Positions 34,582 through 46,950 of a stretch of DNA of 64,000 nt are shown here, piece by piece (the stretch's first letter is position 1; every line of letters starts with the position of its first letter). This DNA comes from Neckera pumila (lineage: Eukaryota > Streptophyta > Bryopsida > Hypnales > Neckeraceae). The position numbers and the translations under genes were made by a program. The stretch is taken from NCBI GenBank assembly GCA_963969595.1, contig OZ018414.1, forward strand, positions 15,669,660-15,733,659, given 5' to 3'. Below the pieces are notes generated by a model. That model was given only the letters and a program-made list of their open reading frames with translations. It was not told the DNA's origin and made no database searches.

Positions 34582-36699
34582 TCTAAAGTATGAGCGGTTG
34601 AGTTCTTACTAGTCTTCACTCTTTACAAATCCCATATGGATTGTCCTACCTCCTACCACCCCACTTGTATAAAGGCCTTGTCTTTCCTTCTCTTCAAACT
34701 CCAAGGTAAGCAGCCTTCAAAGTTCATTTGTATTATATATTGAATTATTTGGAATGTAGTGGTCAATTTTGGCATTTAAAGCTCAATTGTTTTATATATT
34801 GAATTACTTTGAATATAATGCTGAAAGATTTCAAAAATGAATTTTAAAGTTAAGAATCTATTTTGGAAACTATAATTAATTATTTGGCATCAATTTGTTG
34901 GCCGCTAATGTGGCAATCCATTCCGTTTGGTGGATCTAGTAATGTGGCAGCTTTGTATGAGTGGCAAATTTAGCTTATGTGGCAATTTATGTTTCAAATT
35001 ATTGAGGAATAGTAAATAATTTCTTTAAATTGACCAAATCAAGATATAAAATCAACACAGAAGTATTGATCTTTGTCCAAACCAAAATGTCCTAGTCAAC
35101 CATTTTAACCAACATATATCAGTTGATAATCATGTTGGATTGGACAGTGTTTTTTCTTATAGTGATTGCATTGCAAGTTTTTGTCTTTTGCCTTTGCAAG
35201 GATGTGCAAGGTTTAACACCTAAAGTATATCTATAATATATTTTTTGACTTTGGGATTTGTTGATAATTGTCTTTTTTTTAACCTTTTGACACGGTGTCT
35301 GATCCCTTGATTTTAGACTTTTGCGGACAGATATTACAGTATGGCTTTTTTTGGATTTGCAGGGCATACCATTCTTCACCACATATACTCTTTTGTGTTC
35401 TATATCAAGATATGTCATGATGTGAATTAATGATTTACAACAACTTTGATTTGTTTGCTAAATAGATTGCCATCCATTGATTCAATTCAAACCTTGTAGC
35501 TATCATTACAAAAGTCTTGTTCTTTTAGGATAATGGCTATACAATCATTCTTAGGGGTCTCGATTGTGTGGTTTTTGCAACTTAGCTTGTGGTGCCACAT
35601 GATGCTTTGAGGCTCTTTTGAAATGAAGCTATTGTTCAAGTATGAGAAGGGATTAATGTGTCGGCTGTGTGGTGTTCCTACTTAGCTAGGAGCATTTCAG
35701 GAATCGGACGTTCCTAGCAAAAGTTGTGTATGGATGAAGTTTGACTGCTACTCGGTTCATCAAACTTCATCCATGGTTTCCTATCGGTTCATCTTGTATG
35801 TGTAGGTCAATTTCATAAATAATTAGGAAAAAATTGAAGCATGTCTAATATATGAAAAATGTACAACTATTTCTCTGAAAATTTGAGAAATTTTTATTGT
35901 TGAAAATTCCGAACATTCAAAAATTATTCTTGAGAAAATTTAGAAAAAAAAATATATATTCATGTATGAATGGAAAAAATCAAATCATTTCATCAACGTG
36001 TCAAAAAACAGGAAAAGCAACATGTCGAAAGCCAAGAAAATCAAATCAAGTTGCCAGATTGTCCAAGTGCCAAAATTAAATTGTTTTGACACCAAGGTGC
36101 CAAATCTAACCTGAGCATACATAGTTATTTAGCAATTAATTCTATAAGGTTGATGATTTCCAAGAATATACAAATAGAAATAGAATATCTAGCCTTTGCT
36201 TTGGCTAAATTATTAAACAATCATGTTTCCATGGTTAGAGAAACTGGCTTCTGTAGATTCAAAGCCCTTAAATAAAAATAGAAAGAGAGTAGAAAATGGG
36301 TTGTTGATTGCTTGGTGATTTGATTCATACAATGTTTCACCCGTATGGTCTAATTTTTTGTTTAAAATTTTTATGGAGCTCAAAGGCCACTATCAAATTG
36401 GGCTTCTTTCATTGCATAAACATTAGTTTTTTTTTTTCAATTTAGATAGAATTACAAAAATATGCTTTCAAGTTTTATCTATAAATATTGGTTACTTAGT
36501 GCAATGGTAGATCCAAATAGATGCATATAGAGGGGAGACACATGTAAGGTTGGATTGATAAACTTAGGCACATTTTAGTTGCAAATCATTTGACTTCATG
36601 GTAGCATAACCAACACTCAATTCAACCATGCCCCCTCATTGGGTTAAATGTTTACATCGCTTTGTTTATTATTGCTCCCTACCAGGGCTCTTTTTTTTG

Positions 36700-36990
36700 G
36701 CTTTTTTATGCCAGAATCTGCACCAGAAAGAAATAGTGTGGCTAAAAAATGACAACAACTTGTGAATTTTTGTGCCAAAATACCTCAAATTTAAAAAAAA
36801 ATCTTAGATGAAATCTCCAAATTGTGGATGAAAATAGAATTAGGGATATGTGATATGTGCTAATGTGATATTTTCTGTTCAATATGTGGATGAATGTTGA
36901 AATAAAGAGTACCACTATAACATTTTATATCGCCACGTTAGCACTTCATAAAATGCAAAGAAAAAAAAAAAAAAAAAATCCTTACTTATC
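36700..36990 (+). repeat. Dispersed repeat, member of an inverted pair with 40050-40310
   Basis: Blocks 'tggctaaaa', 'gatgaaaatag', 'tatgtgctaatgtgata', 'gatgaatgttgaaat' and 'accactataacatttta' recur in reverse-complement order at 40050-40310. A third, same-strand copy lies at about 55270-55370. This copy ends in an A-run near 36960-36978. Confidence 0.5.
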
Positions 36991-38353
36991 TAGCCAAATG
37001 TGGCCCATGGTTAAAAATTTCTGAACCAAAAGTTCAATCCAACTCAGACATGCTCCTACTTAGGTTCAGTTGACAATTCTCTTTTCTAGTTGAAAAACTC
37101 AATTTCCACCCCTCTAAGCGGCAATTTCCACATGATCCATGGATTTTCAACGTCTATTTTACTCCCTCTGTCTCAATCCAAGATTGGTGTTTCCTTTGAG
37201 AAATACAAAGGAAATATAGGGCTTATTTTAATACAAGTCTCTCTTATGAACTTGCTTGGGTGGATTATAAATACCTTTAATTTTTTAAATCATGATGACC
37301 CAAGGAGGGTATACTTTCAAAATGGGCCAAAACTGCCGAGAACTTGAGCAATTTTTTTGCTCATTCTTCTTGAGATTGGATAGAATGTAACTATAAAATC
37401 TTGAAGTTTGCATTGAGAGTGAGCACCTCAAAAAAATTTGGATTATTGGACCGCATAGTTTAGGAGATATTTAAGTTTGAAGTTGTATTGTAGTAATGTA
37501 AAATAGGACAATGCACTTTGAAGGAGCATATCTTAATGAGAATATTTTGAAATGATGACTTTTTTGTGCTCAGTGAAAAACAAGAGAGTTGAAAATGCTC
37601 ACCTAAAGTTTCAATTACAAAATAATTGAGGCCTTGGGAAGTCTGTGAGTTCTCGGACAGTTGAGAATGCTGGCCAAATAAATGAATTTATTTATTTTTG
37701 GCCAACAAACTACAAGGCCTGATTTGCCGGTTGAAATAGTTCAATAATATAAGTTAGAAAATACTAAAAAAATTGAAAAATAATAATATTTAAGTAAATA
37801 GGAAAATTCAAAATTTAAAAATCTGATGTGGCCAAAATTTTTCTTTGTCAACTTGAATCATTATTTTTTAAGTTTTTATTTTTAATTACTTTTAATTATT
37901 TTATTAATATTATTTTAAGTAGCGATAGGTGCTTGCTTTGCTACGCATTAAATATAGTACTTTCATCAATTTTTCATGTGATAGAATGTAGATAAACAAA
38001 GTATGTATAATCTTTAAATGAAAATATTGACATCCTCATACAATATTCTTTGAAAAAATTTATATGGTGCAATATAAAGTAATTAAAGAAAATCTGTATA
38101 CTATAATTTTTACAAAATAAGCTTTGCAAAGATGAAAACATTGCAATAATAATAAACTAATTAAGTGAACAATGTAAGTAGAATCTTCACATTTGAATAT
38201 GTAGAGCAACTCTAGCGATTGGTGCTTCTTTATTCTTTAATATCGCATTTAAAAAAGTCATGATAGTTATCTATAGTTTTGTTGTCTGAAAAGTTTTCTT
38301 GAAATTCTTTTAGACGTATCCATTTGATTTTCAAATATTTCACAAAAAGAATA

Positions 38354-38701
38354 CATTAGAAGAGATTTGAGGCTTCCAAGAGCCTACGAGTTATCCTAGG
38401 TTCCCGCAGCATTCCCACACTGTGGATCCCAAGAAAGCTGCTGGGCTGACGTGGCCGAGAGAGCACCACGTCATTTTTGAAATAAATTAAAAAAAAAAAA
38501 AAAAAGAATTGCTTAGAATGATATTTTGGGCAAAAGAATTTTTTTTTATTAGAATGATATTTTGGGCAAAAAAAAATTTTTTTATTTATTTTTTTTTTGA
38601 AAAAAAAATTCTGACCACCTATACCGACTGTTCATAGAATCAGGACAGCATTGGGAAAGGGCCTAAAAAGGCCCTCTAATGCCCTCAAATCTCTTCTAAT
38701 G
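38354..38701 (+). mobile_element. MITE with CATTAGAAGAGATTTGAGG terminus, 348 bp
   Basis: Begins CATTAGAAGAGATTTGAGG and ends with the complement cctcaaatctcttctaatg. The interior matches 497-781 ('gagagagcacca', 'cctataccgactgttcat', A/T runs). The termini are cleaner than in the other copies. Flanks do not give a clear target duplication. Confidence 0.65.
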
Positions 38702-38868
38702 CATAATATATAGTAGAAAGTATCATATGGCTATCACAAAAGCAATTGAATTTCTATAATATTATTCAAAATTGACTTGTGATATTGTAGAGGTCGTTTT
38801 GATTTTAGTAGTATGATGTTTTTTAATATTTTTCAATATTTTAATATTTTTTCAATATATTTTATTAT

Positions 38869-38903
38869 GGCCACTATTCATCAAATGATGATGAATAGTG
38901 GCC
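38869..38903. repeat. Perfect 15-bp dyad
   Basis: GGCCACTATTCATCA at 38869-38883 is followed after 5 bases by its exact complement at 38889-38903. No role is evident. Confidence 0.7.
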
Positions 38904-39004
38904 AAAGAGGCTGTAAGTTCTATTGCAGGGAATTTACAGCCCTTTTGTGAAAGGAAGCAAACCTCCTGCGGGCCAAATTTTTTGTAATGCACAACATTCC
39001 GAGC

Positions 39005-39312
39005 CATTAGGAAAAATTTCAGCCCTCCAGAAGGCCGCGAGTTTGGCATTTGCTTAGTACAATTATGGAAAAAAATAAAAATAATTTTTTTTAGTTTTTT
39101 TAAGTTTTTTTAATATTTAAAAATTGGGTGCTGACATGGCACTAGTAGTGCCACATCAGATTTTTACTTTTTTAATATTTTTATTAAAAAATATATTTAA
39201 AAAAATACATACATCTTAAAAGAAAAAATTTATTCATTCTGAAATTGCACCAAAGGGGTCCAGTAAATCAATTTCTTAGCGGCCTTCTGGAGGGCTAAAA
39301 TCTCTCCTATTG
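39005..39312. mobile_element. MITE-like element with CATTAGGAAAAATTTCAGCC ends
   Basis: The left end (cattaggaaaaatttcagcc, then ctccagaaggccgc) pairs imperfectly with the right end (gcggccttctggag, then ggctaaaatctctcctattg). The middle is AT-rich. The termini relate it to the element at 4744-5103 and, more distantly, to the CATTAGAAGAG family. Confidence 0.5.
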
Positions 39313-40049
39313 ATTATTCAATTTATGGTCGAGCTTGCAATGCATGGTGGTCATTGAAATGAAAGTAGTATTTGTAAGAAAAACAAGAATGGTACACTTG
39401 GCTTCTCCTTGAGCTCCTTCAATCTACTATTTTCAAGGTAGATTTGCCTTTTTTGAGTTGGACAAAAATCATAGTAGTTGGCTGACTTTTCCAAATCAAA
39501 TCCAAAAAATGAACTGTAAACTATACTATACCAATCAACTTTAAAAACTCCACAAGGCAGAATTTAACTTAAAATTTGATGAAACTACCACCAATGGATT
39601 TGTAACACATTGTATTTTTTAAAATATTTTTTTATTTCAAAAAAATTATATTTAAAAATAGAAAGCTCAAAAAAAAGGGGCAGCAAACAGAAAACTAGTT
39701 GCTTGGGTCATTAGGGATTAAGGACAATCAACAAATTTATGATTGAAATTGCTTATTTTAATTGGTCATGTTGAAAAAAGTGTAAATAGTATGTAAACAA
39801 ATCTTCATATAAATAGATTGAGTGAAGAAAATAGCACGTATTGGTTCAAAAAATTAATTATTTGAATAGATATAAATTCCCATATTAACACTTCAAACTA
39901 GTGCTAAAAAACTATGAAGCTAAAAATGGTCTCTTTCATCTTTAAAGAATTAAGATGTTACTATAAGAGCTAATGTACATTTAAGCATATTGAAAAAACA
40001 GTTTTTGTCTATTTTTCAATGATAAGAGCCACATTTTCTTTTTTCCATT

Positions 40050-40310
40050 TCTTATGAAGTGCCAAAGTGGAAATATAAAATGTTATAGTAGTATTTCAAA
40101 TTTCAACATTCATAGACATGTTGGATATAAAATATCGTATTAGCATATATTACATAATTATTTGTAATCCTATTTTCATCCACACTTTAGCGGTTTCATC
40201 CAAGATTTTTTCAATTTGAAGTTTTCTAGCAAAAAACTACTCGGTTTGTCATCAACTTTTAGCCAAATTCTTTTTTTGGTGCAATCTGGCACTACTTTGC
40301 CCCCCCCCCC
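40050..40310 (-). repeat. Dispersed repeat, inverted partner of 36700-36990
   Basis: Reverse-complement copy of the 36.7-kb repeat, 3.1 kb away, bordered by a 15-base C-run (40300-40314). The pair could be the ends of a 3.6-kb element or two independent insertions. The sequence between them includes the MITEs at 38354 and 39005. Confidence 0.45.
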
Positions 40311-40692
40311 CCCCAAGCCTTGGATGTGACTAGAGTCGTCATTCAATGCTTCATTATCATAATACAAGGTTCTGAATCTATTTATGTAGGGATGGCAAGA
40401 AAAAAACTTACCAAAATGAAAACCACATATCTAGTACATTTTTTCCAATCAAATTCTACTTTGCCTAGAAATCTATACACCCTTCTCTTTTAGACAAATG
40501 CTATTAGGAATGTTTACAAAGTAGGAACAACCAAATGCACCAAGTGCCCTAAATTGCAATTTGAGTAGATGATCACATTATGTATGTTTCCTTAATCAGT
40601 ATGTACCTATTGTTAAAGAAAAGATCTTAGAACATCTATCAAAAATAGCTTTGGTATCTCATAACGTTTGTATACAACATCCAAATGATGCT

Positions 40693-40722
40693 CACTTAAA
40701 ACACCCCTTTCTCTTGTAGTGA
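40693..40722. mobile_element. Solo terminus of a CACTA-type MITE
   Basis: 'acttaaaacacccctttctc', then 'ttgtagtg', is the right end of the 10470-10660 family without a left partner nearby, so it is a truncated copy. Confidence 0.6.
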
Positions 40723-41859
40723 GAACATTATTTATCCATTCTAATACTGATTATAGTAAAATTTGGTTATTTCAACATTTTATGGGAGTTTGACAGAGGG
40801 AGTTAAGTGCCCCAACATTATTTACACATAAGTTGAAAAATAGTGTTAGGATTAAAAAACAGGAAACAACACTAATCATCACCCAGCACTATTTACCAAT
40901 TTTAGTGTAGTGAAGCCTGATATTGTAATTAACATTTTTAAAGTCCCTAGATCTTTGAATCCACCAAATCACATCCATGGTCTACAAAAATAATGACTCT
41001 CCAAACCATCTCAAATCTAGGCAGTAGGGTAGCACAACAAAAAATAGTTTTACAAAGCTTTGCCAATCAAAACATAATTTTTTTATCAATCTATTAATAG
41101 AATTTGTGCACAATAAAAAAAGGTGGAGGTTTAGGTGTCCCTACCTTAAGAATAATCATTGGTACATCCTTGATACAATAGAACCTTTCTAAAATAATAA
41201 GCTCTCAAAGGTAAAATTGATTGTCCGGTCTTGCTCTAGACCTTATACAAATGTCATTATCGTACGCTTTGACACCTGAGTATTGAAATAGTTTCTTTTC
41301 CATGCACAAAAGGTTTCAGACCATTAGAACTATTGGTGTTAGTATTTCGGCATTTTGGCGTCTATTTTTTTTTTTAGTGTTTAACAACTTCTAGGTTTTC
41401 TTGTCTTGCAAAACCTATCATACGTGCAGGGCTTAAGGCATGATGTAGGTTTTCAAAAATATTCAAAAATTTAGACATTATGGATGAAATTTTTTTGCAA
41501 CATTTCAAACATTTCACTTGTAAGATTTCAAACATTTAGACATTCCCAAAAATACTTGATTTATGTCTTAATCTAACCTTCACGTAGGGTTATGCATTAA
41601 CCCTAGTCACTCTAGTCCCAGTCTATTACTTTAGAAAGATTCTACCGTATTGAAGTCATATCCAAGTCAGGACTCTGAATCCACCCAATCCCATCCATGA
41701 TCTACGAAACCACCAAGGCCCCAAACATCCCAAACCCGGGCAGACGGGCAGATCGAGAAAGAAAGAAAACTCACACTTTGCCAGCCTTGCAAAGCGAGCC
41801 CCTTGCTCGAGCCTCTGCAATCCCAGGCACTTCCAAGCAGAATGTCCACATGATAATAA

Positions 41860-44800
41860 ATGTCTCCTCCCGGTCCCAATCCTTCCAATTCTCCTTCACA
41901 TTCCGATCCTCCTCCTCCTCCTCCTCCTCCTCCTGTCCCATGTCGTAATTCTTCTTCGCAGCCTCTTGCCAACGATGGTTTCCTTCTTTCTTTCGATGCC
42001 AAATGGCGTGGAAGTATTATTCCTCTGCTGCAGATTAGACCCCCATTCGTCCCAATTCGCATCAGTGTAAGGGAAGGGGAGGCAGGTCAGGTCGAATTGA
42101 TCTTGAGAGGTCATTCGGTTTAGGTCGGTCGGGAGATCGAGAAGTGGATATGATTCTTTGATCGAGCTGCGACGTACGGGCTTGGTTGGTTGAAAATGTT
42201 TGAAGGCGGAACCGGGTGGAGAGAGAGTGCTGACATCGATCCTGTGCATGGTCAGGCATGGGCCCCTTTCCTTTCCTACACACTCTGATTTCGCTTTTGG
42301 GTTCAGCTTGTTGAGGTTTTGAAAAAAGATTTCGTGGTTTCGGTTGTCAAGAAAGTGGGGAATTCGTGCAAGAAGCAATTTTGGTTGGAACCCTAACAGG
42401 ACCAAGAAGACGAATGTTTTTTCTTAGGTTTGAGTTGCTCACATGGGAACCACTTTTATTCAGATTAATTTATAAACATGATTGTCTTTTGTTGACGAAC
42501 GAATGTAATGTTGTGCGGTGATTTCAGAGGTATCAATTGGGCTTCATTTGAAGTATGTCAATAGAATTGGTCAATTTGGAACTGTAAATCCTTGATCCTT
42601 TACGTGTTAAAGTGCTTATTCCGTGGAATGATGTTTTTGGGTGTCGTGAGTTTTTTCATTAGCAGTTTTGAGTAGGTCGTACAGTGTTTATGCTCTCACC
42701 AAGAATTGCAATGTCCTTCACTGATTCCCGTGATGTATAATTTGGCCTCGATTGAAGCATTAAATCTACAATGCGGTCAGTTGAGTTGATCTTTTTAAAC
42801 CCATGAGGTAGTGGTTCTTTAGGGTTGAAGTGCACATTCCATGGAATGAGCTTTTGAAATGAGATCATGTTTTTGCCAGCAGATTTGTGTAGGTCATATG
42901 GGGACTTTCTTTTCTACATTTTTATCTATTTCTACATTTTTATCGATTTCTACAATTTTATTGATTGATTGATCAATACATGCCATGTTCTTCGCTGATT
43001 CTTGGGAGATCAGTTTTCACCATTTACGAATTAATTTTTGCAAAATATTAACCATCGAATTAGTCGCTTGAAGGCCATGAATCTTTTGGTATGAGAACCG
43101 TAAGCCTAGATCCTTGACTGACGGCGATTTTGGCGGATTGTTTGTTTCTACCAGTCACCGGTTCTGCTTCCGGAAGCATTCGGCGAAACCTTCCGACCTC
43201 CCAAGAAGAGGGCAGAAACATGGGTCCAAGACGAGACCAAAGCTCTGATAGCTTTTCGGAAAGAGATGGACGCCCTCTTCAACACTTCCAAGAGCAACAA
43301 ACATCTATGGGAGCAGATCTCGCAGAAAATGAAGGACCGAGGCTACGATCGGTCGCCCACCATGTGCACGGACAAATGGCGCAACCTGCTCAAGGAGTAC
43401 AAGAAAGCCAAGACGCACGACCGAGGGTCGTCGAAAATTGCTTGCTTCAAAGACTTGGAGGACCTGCTGGGGGACAGGGCCAAGCTGTGCACTCCGTATC
43501 GGAGCCTTACCAAAGCAGATCAATCACCCAGAGGTACTGAAACATACTCCCTCCCCGTCGAGAAATTATTGGAAACATTTTATACCAATTTCACTGATCA
43601 TATTGTGATAAGAAGAATTAAAAGGGTTCCAAGTTTTATATTGCCAGACTCAATGAGAAACATTGCATTGGACACAAGAAATGACTTACTCAAAACAACC
43701 TTAAAAACATGAGGTCCAAAGTGGACACAAGAAATGACTTACTCAAAACAACCTTAAAAACATGAGGTCCAAAGTGGACACGCATTTCTACTTAAATAAA
43801 TAGCCATTGCTGCTAGGAACCAACAAAATCCGATGAGAATTCGTGCATAGCGAAAAGAGCGAAGGGGCATAGAGAAGAAAAGCGCCAAGGCACCGTCTGC
43901 CTCTGTGCTCCTCGTTCGCGAAACGAACAGAAAAGTGACGGAAGAAGTATTAATCTTCCGACTTAGGGTTAGCCAATCAGTAATTACTGTAATGATTGAA
44001 AATGCAAGGGGGATATGGAATAGAACTGAAGTAATCTGAAAATTTAAGATTAAGGTGACCACGCCAACAAGCGACACAGCGGGGTTGCTATTACTAGAAG
44101 GGTCAGCTTTTTTAATCAAACCAAACCAGATCAAAGAGGATTTCAATGCACCAGAGAATGCAGTATTGGAATTTATGCATTTGGATACCATTTTTAAGTG
44201 TTATAAGGGTTCGAAGTCTTTTTTGGTGGATGCCCTAAAACTTGACACAAGTTATGATGTTGAAATGTACATTCTCAAAACCAATATGATGTTAGGGTGT
44301 CGCCTTAGGTATTTGTCTCAATAAGGTACCTCAAACTTGTTTGCTTACATTTTGATAATCTAGGGAGGGCATTCATGTGTTGCGAATTTTGTCAATGTCT
44401 GCAAATCCCTGATTGAAAATGCCGCTAGGGAACGGTATTGCAGGTATAATGTTAGAGGGTGACGATCTATTTTGAGTACAGTTGTTCGATACTTCTAAGG
44501 CAGAGGATACTCTTTCCTTCACTTTAAGCATTTTAATTAATATGAAAGAGTGTGCTGTCATGGGGAGATCAGTATAATAGCTCTTGAGAGATTTTTCTGG
44601 TTGTAGGATCCAAACTTTCTTGAGATCAACTTTCTCTCATACACTTATATCCAAGATGAGTGGCCATAGCTATTTAGCCAAGTCATGCTCTCACCTTTTC
44701 CTAATTGAAGGCCAACCGATTGCATGAAGAGGCGGGCTAGGTCCCCTAACGGTTTTCGTCAGTTGCATTTTGCGTAGCTGCCACATCACGGTCACGCTCC

Positions 44801-46352
44801 TCCCGGGATGTCGAATTTACTCTAGATTTCCTGACATAGGGTTTTACAGCATTACCTCATGTCAATCCTCTTTGCAATGTTCGCAGGGCCACCCAGTACA
44901 GTCAACCGGGAGCATCGGCAGGATAATGATGAGCATTCAGCTACCCTTCCATTATCTGCTGGAGTTTCCCCTCCAGCTTGCATACCTAACGGAGCTCCAG
45001 CATCTTGGTGTCAAAGAGATACGGGTGCAAATGGTGAGGACGGATGATCTGACATGTGTCATACCTCTTTGTAGAATGCACTCATTTAACGTGGTTTTCA
45101 GCGAAATTCATTGTTTCAAGGATTTTGACGACATTATAGGGAGATTAATCGTGGGGAGGCTTCCTATGAATCATGGACAAATCTTCCTTTGAATTGCATC
45201 TCTTCATTGCCCGTGAATGCCCTTATTATTACGCGATAACATCCTCCTAGGATGTCTAATTTTTACTGGAAACGTTGTTATTTGATCATAATCAATGCTG
45301 GGCATATGTTTTGTTCTAAAGTCGCATGTGAGTGAGTTGGATATTTAGTGGCTACGAAAGCATTTTGTGATCCTGATGATGCTGCGTTGTCTTCGAATTT
45401 TCCCAGGTGTAGTAGATCGGCGCTTATCAGCAGGGAAAGTGATTGCAGTGAAGTTAGGAGATTTGGCGCGTAGGGTTAGAATCGATGGGCCATTTGAGTC
45501 TATCAAGGAATCCATAAAAACTGCATTCGGCTTGCGTACAAAGCGGCCATTCTGGCTGGAAGATGAGGAGGGTGTGGTGCAAACCTTGAGCCGTGATATG
45601 CCCCCCGGCGAGTACTCCCTCATTCTGGACCCAGGTATCGTCTGATTGCGTGTATCATATTCGCGAAGCTTCCAAATTCTACCTAGAGTACTGACGAGGC
45701 CGAGTGAAATATATTATATTACTTCTGTTGGTTACAGTAAATTGTGTCAGTACAGATTATCATGGCGCAAGAGTTCTAGGGCCGTTTTCCAAGAATGATT
45801 TTCCTGTTTAGAAAGTTTTGGTGAGCCTTGCAATCATTTCGTGTCTAACGTGTGATCTCTCTGTTCGTGGAAATGTATGATATTCTAGGTGTTGCAGTCA
45901 TCAACTAAGATTGGCAAATTCAGGGTCAGACTACCCATTTTTGTCTTCAATTTGCCAATCTTTTGTTAGTCACTGCAACACCTAGATTGACTATCATACA
46001 TTTCCATTCCAGCGCAGACGCTTGTCCAATCCTTAATATTTGTCAATATGTTTTCTCTGCTGAATTCTGAAGCTGCTTTGAAGAAGTGATCAACAAACTA
46101 ACGGGGGTCTGTGGGGTGTCCAAAAAACCAGGTATCTCAGTGGAGGTGCTCCTGCATGATGATTCGAATCGTACAACAGGCAACACAGAGAACAAGATTA
46201 TCTACACAGAGGAGGACTTTCGAGGCTTCCTTACCCGGCGAGGCTGGTCAGCGCTACGTGAGGTAGGAGGTCTCCGAGAAATTGATTCCATTGAAGAATT
46301 ACGGGCAGGTGGGGTATATGAAGGGACCATTACTAGTAATAATGGCGCCTGA
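41860..46352 (+). CDS. GT-1-like trihelix transcription factor, five exons, 393 aa
   Basis: Sequence-specific nuclear DNA-binding protein for GT elements in plant promoters. Proposed exons: 41860-42066, 43155-43533, 44887-45033, 45407-45634, 46132-46352. All introns are GT-AG, phases 0, 1, 1, 1, and the sum is exactly 394 codons. Residues 1-69 are Pro/Ser-rich with a P9 run; this first exon is the least certain part. The trihelix (about 88-178) has its three spaced Trp (W92, W121, W144) in [18 protein letters not shown] and [18 protein letters not shown], typical of the GT-1 class. Exon 3 is a variable linker. Exons 4-5 hold the GT-1 C-terminal domain: [47 protein letters not shown], then [15 protein letters not shown] and GGVYEG. 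The length is close to Arabidopsis GT-1 (about 406). AATAAA overlaps the stop codon. It is convergent with the sHSP gene 600 bp away. Confidence 0.87.
43671..43776 (+). repeat. Perfect tandem duplication, 2 x 53 bp, in GT-1 intron 2
   Basis: 'tggacacaagaaatgactta' starts at 43671 and again at 43724. The 53-base units look identical, and a third start (tggacacgc) breaks off at 43777. This is a recent duplication, or a possible assembly artefact. Confidence 0.85.
45869..46005 (+). ncRNA. Candidate intronic hairpin RNA (miRNA-precursor-like or micro-MITE)
   Basis: Inside GT-1 intron 4 (45635-46131), GGAAATGTATGATA at 45869 pairs with its complement ending at 46005. CTAGGTGTTGCAGT and AGATTGGCAAATT pair in register further in. 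This gives arms of about 55 nt with small bulges and a loop of about 20 nt, 137 nt in total. That size and stem-with-bulges shape fit a plant pre-miRNA on the host strand. I do not recognise any known mature miRNA in it. The alternative is a very small MITE with GGAAATGTATGATA ends. Confidence 0.5.
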
Positions 46353-46950
46353 ATAAATTCAGGGATGTTCACTTCGTCTTCTTGTAGAATAGGTACTCAC
46401 ACGTTGAGCAATATTATGTTCTCGCTCATCATCTTTCATTGCCGCCTCTAGAACTGCAAATTGTATACTAGTAGGTTAGTGTTCATCTTGCAGACGGTGA
46501 CTGCCTTAGCATCAGATCAATGATTTACATGTGGAGCCGCGTCAGAGCTAGATCTGTCTATCACTTATAACTGTTGGCAGCGGACAGTTTTATAGCTGGT
46601 TCTTCCACCTTTTTGTTTAACGCAATTTGTTTTGTTAAATACACACTTCTCATGTTACTTGTAATTGTTAAAACACATGATTAATCCTGCAACTGGAACT
46701 GGCAAGCAGAGTGAAAGACTAGGTGCACCAGAGACTTGAAGTCAGAAGTTTTATTTACCTTGCAGAAGGAATAATCTGCACATTGAAAAAGAACTCACAG
46801 GAGCAATTAGGACTCTACAGCTTCGTCCTCGGCCCAATTTAGGAGTAATTGCCTAAAGCTATTTGGATGCAATCACACCTAATTAGAGAGCTTATTAGCT
46901 ATGTCATGGTGTCGATGTACGATAGTTAACACTGAGGTGAGGTAAGTCTA

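Noticed and set aside
41896..42405. 169-codon minus-strand frame with a poly-Arg run
   Set aside because: Opposite-strand shadow of the CCT-repeat (poly-Pro) in GT-1 exon 1 and its intron.
43130..43540. 136-codon frame starting [11 protein letters not shown]
   Set aside because: Overlaps the trihelix exon in another frame; the frame with AETWVQDET and TMCTDKWRN is the conserved one.
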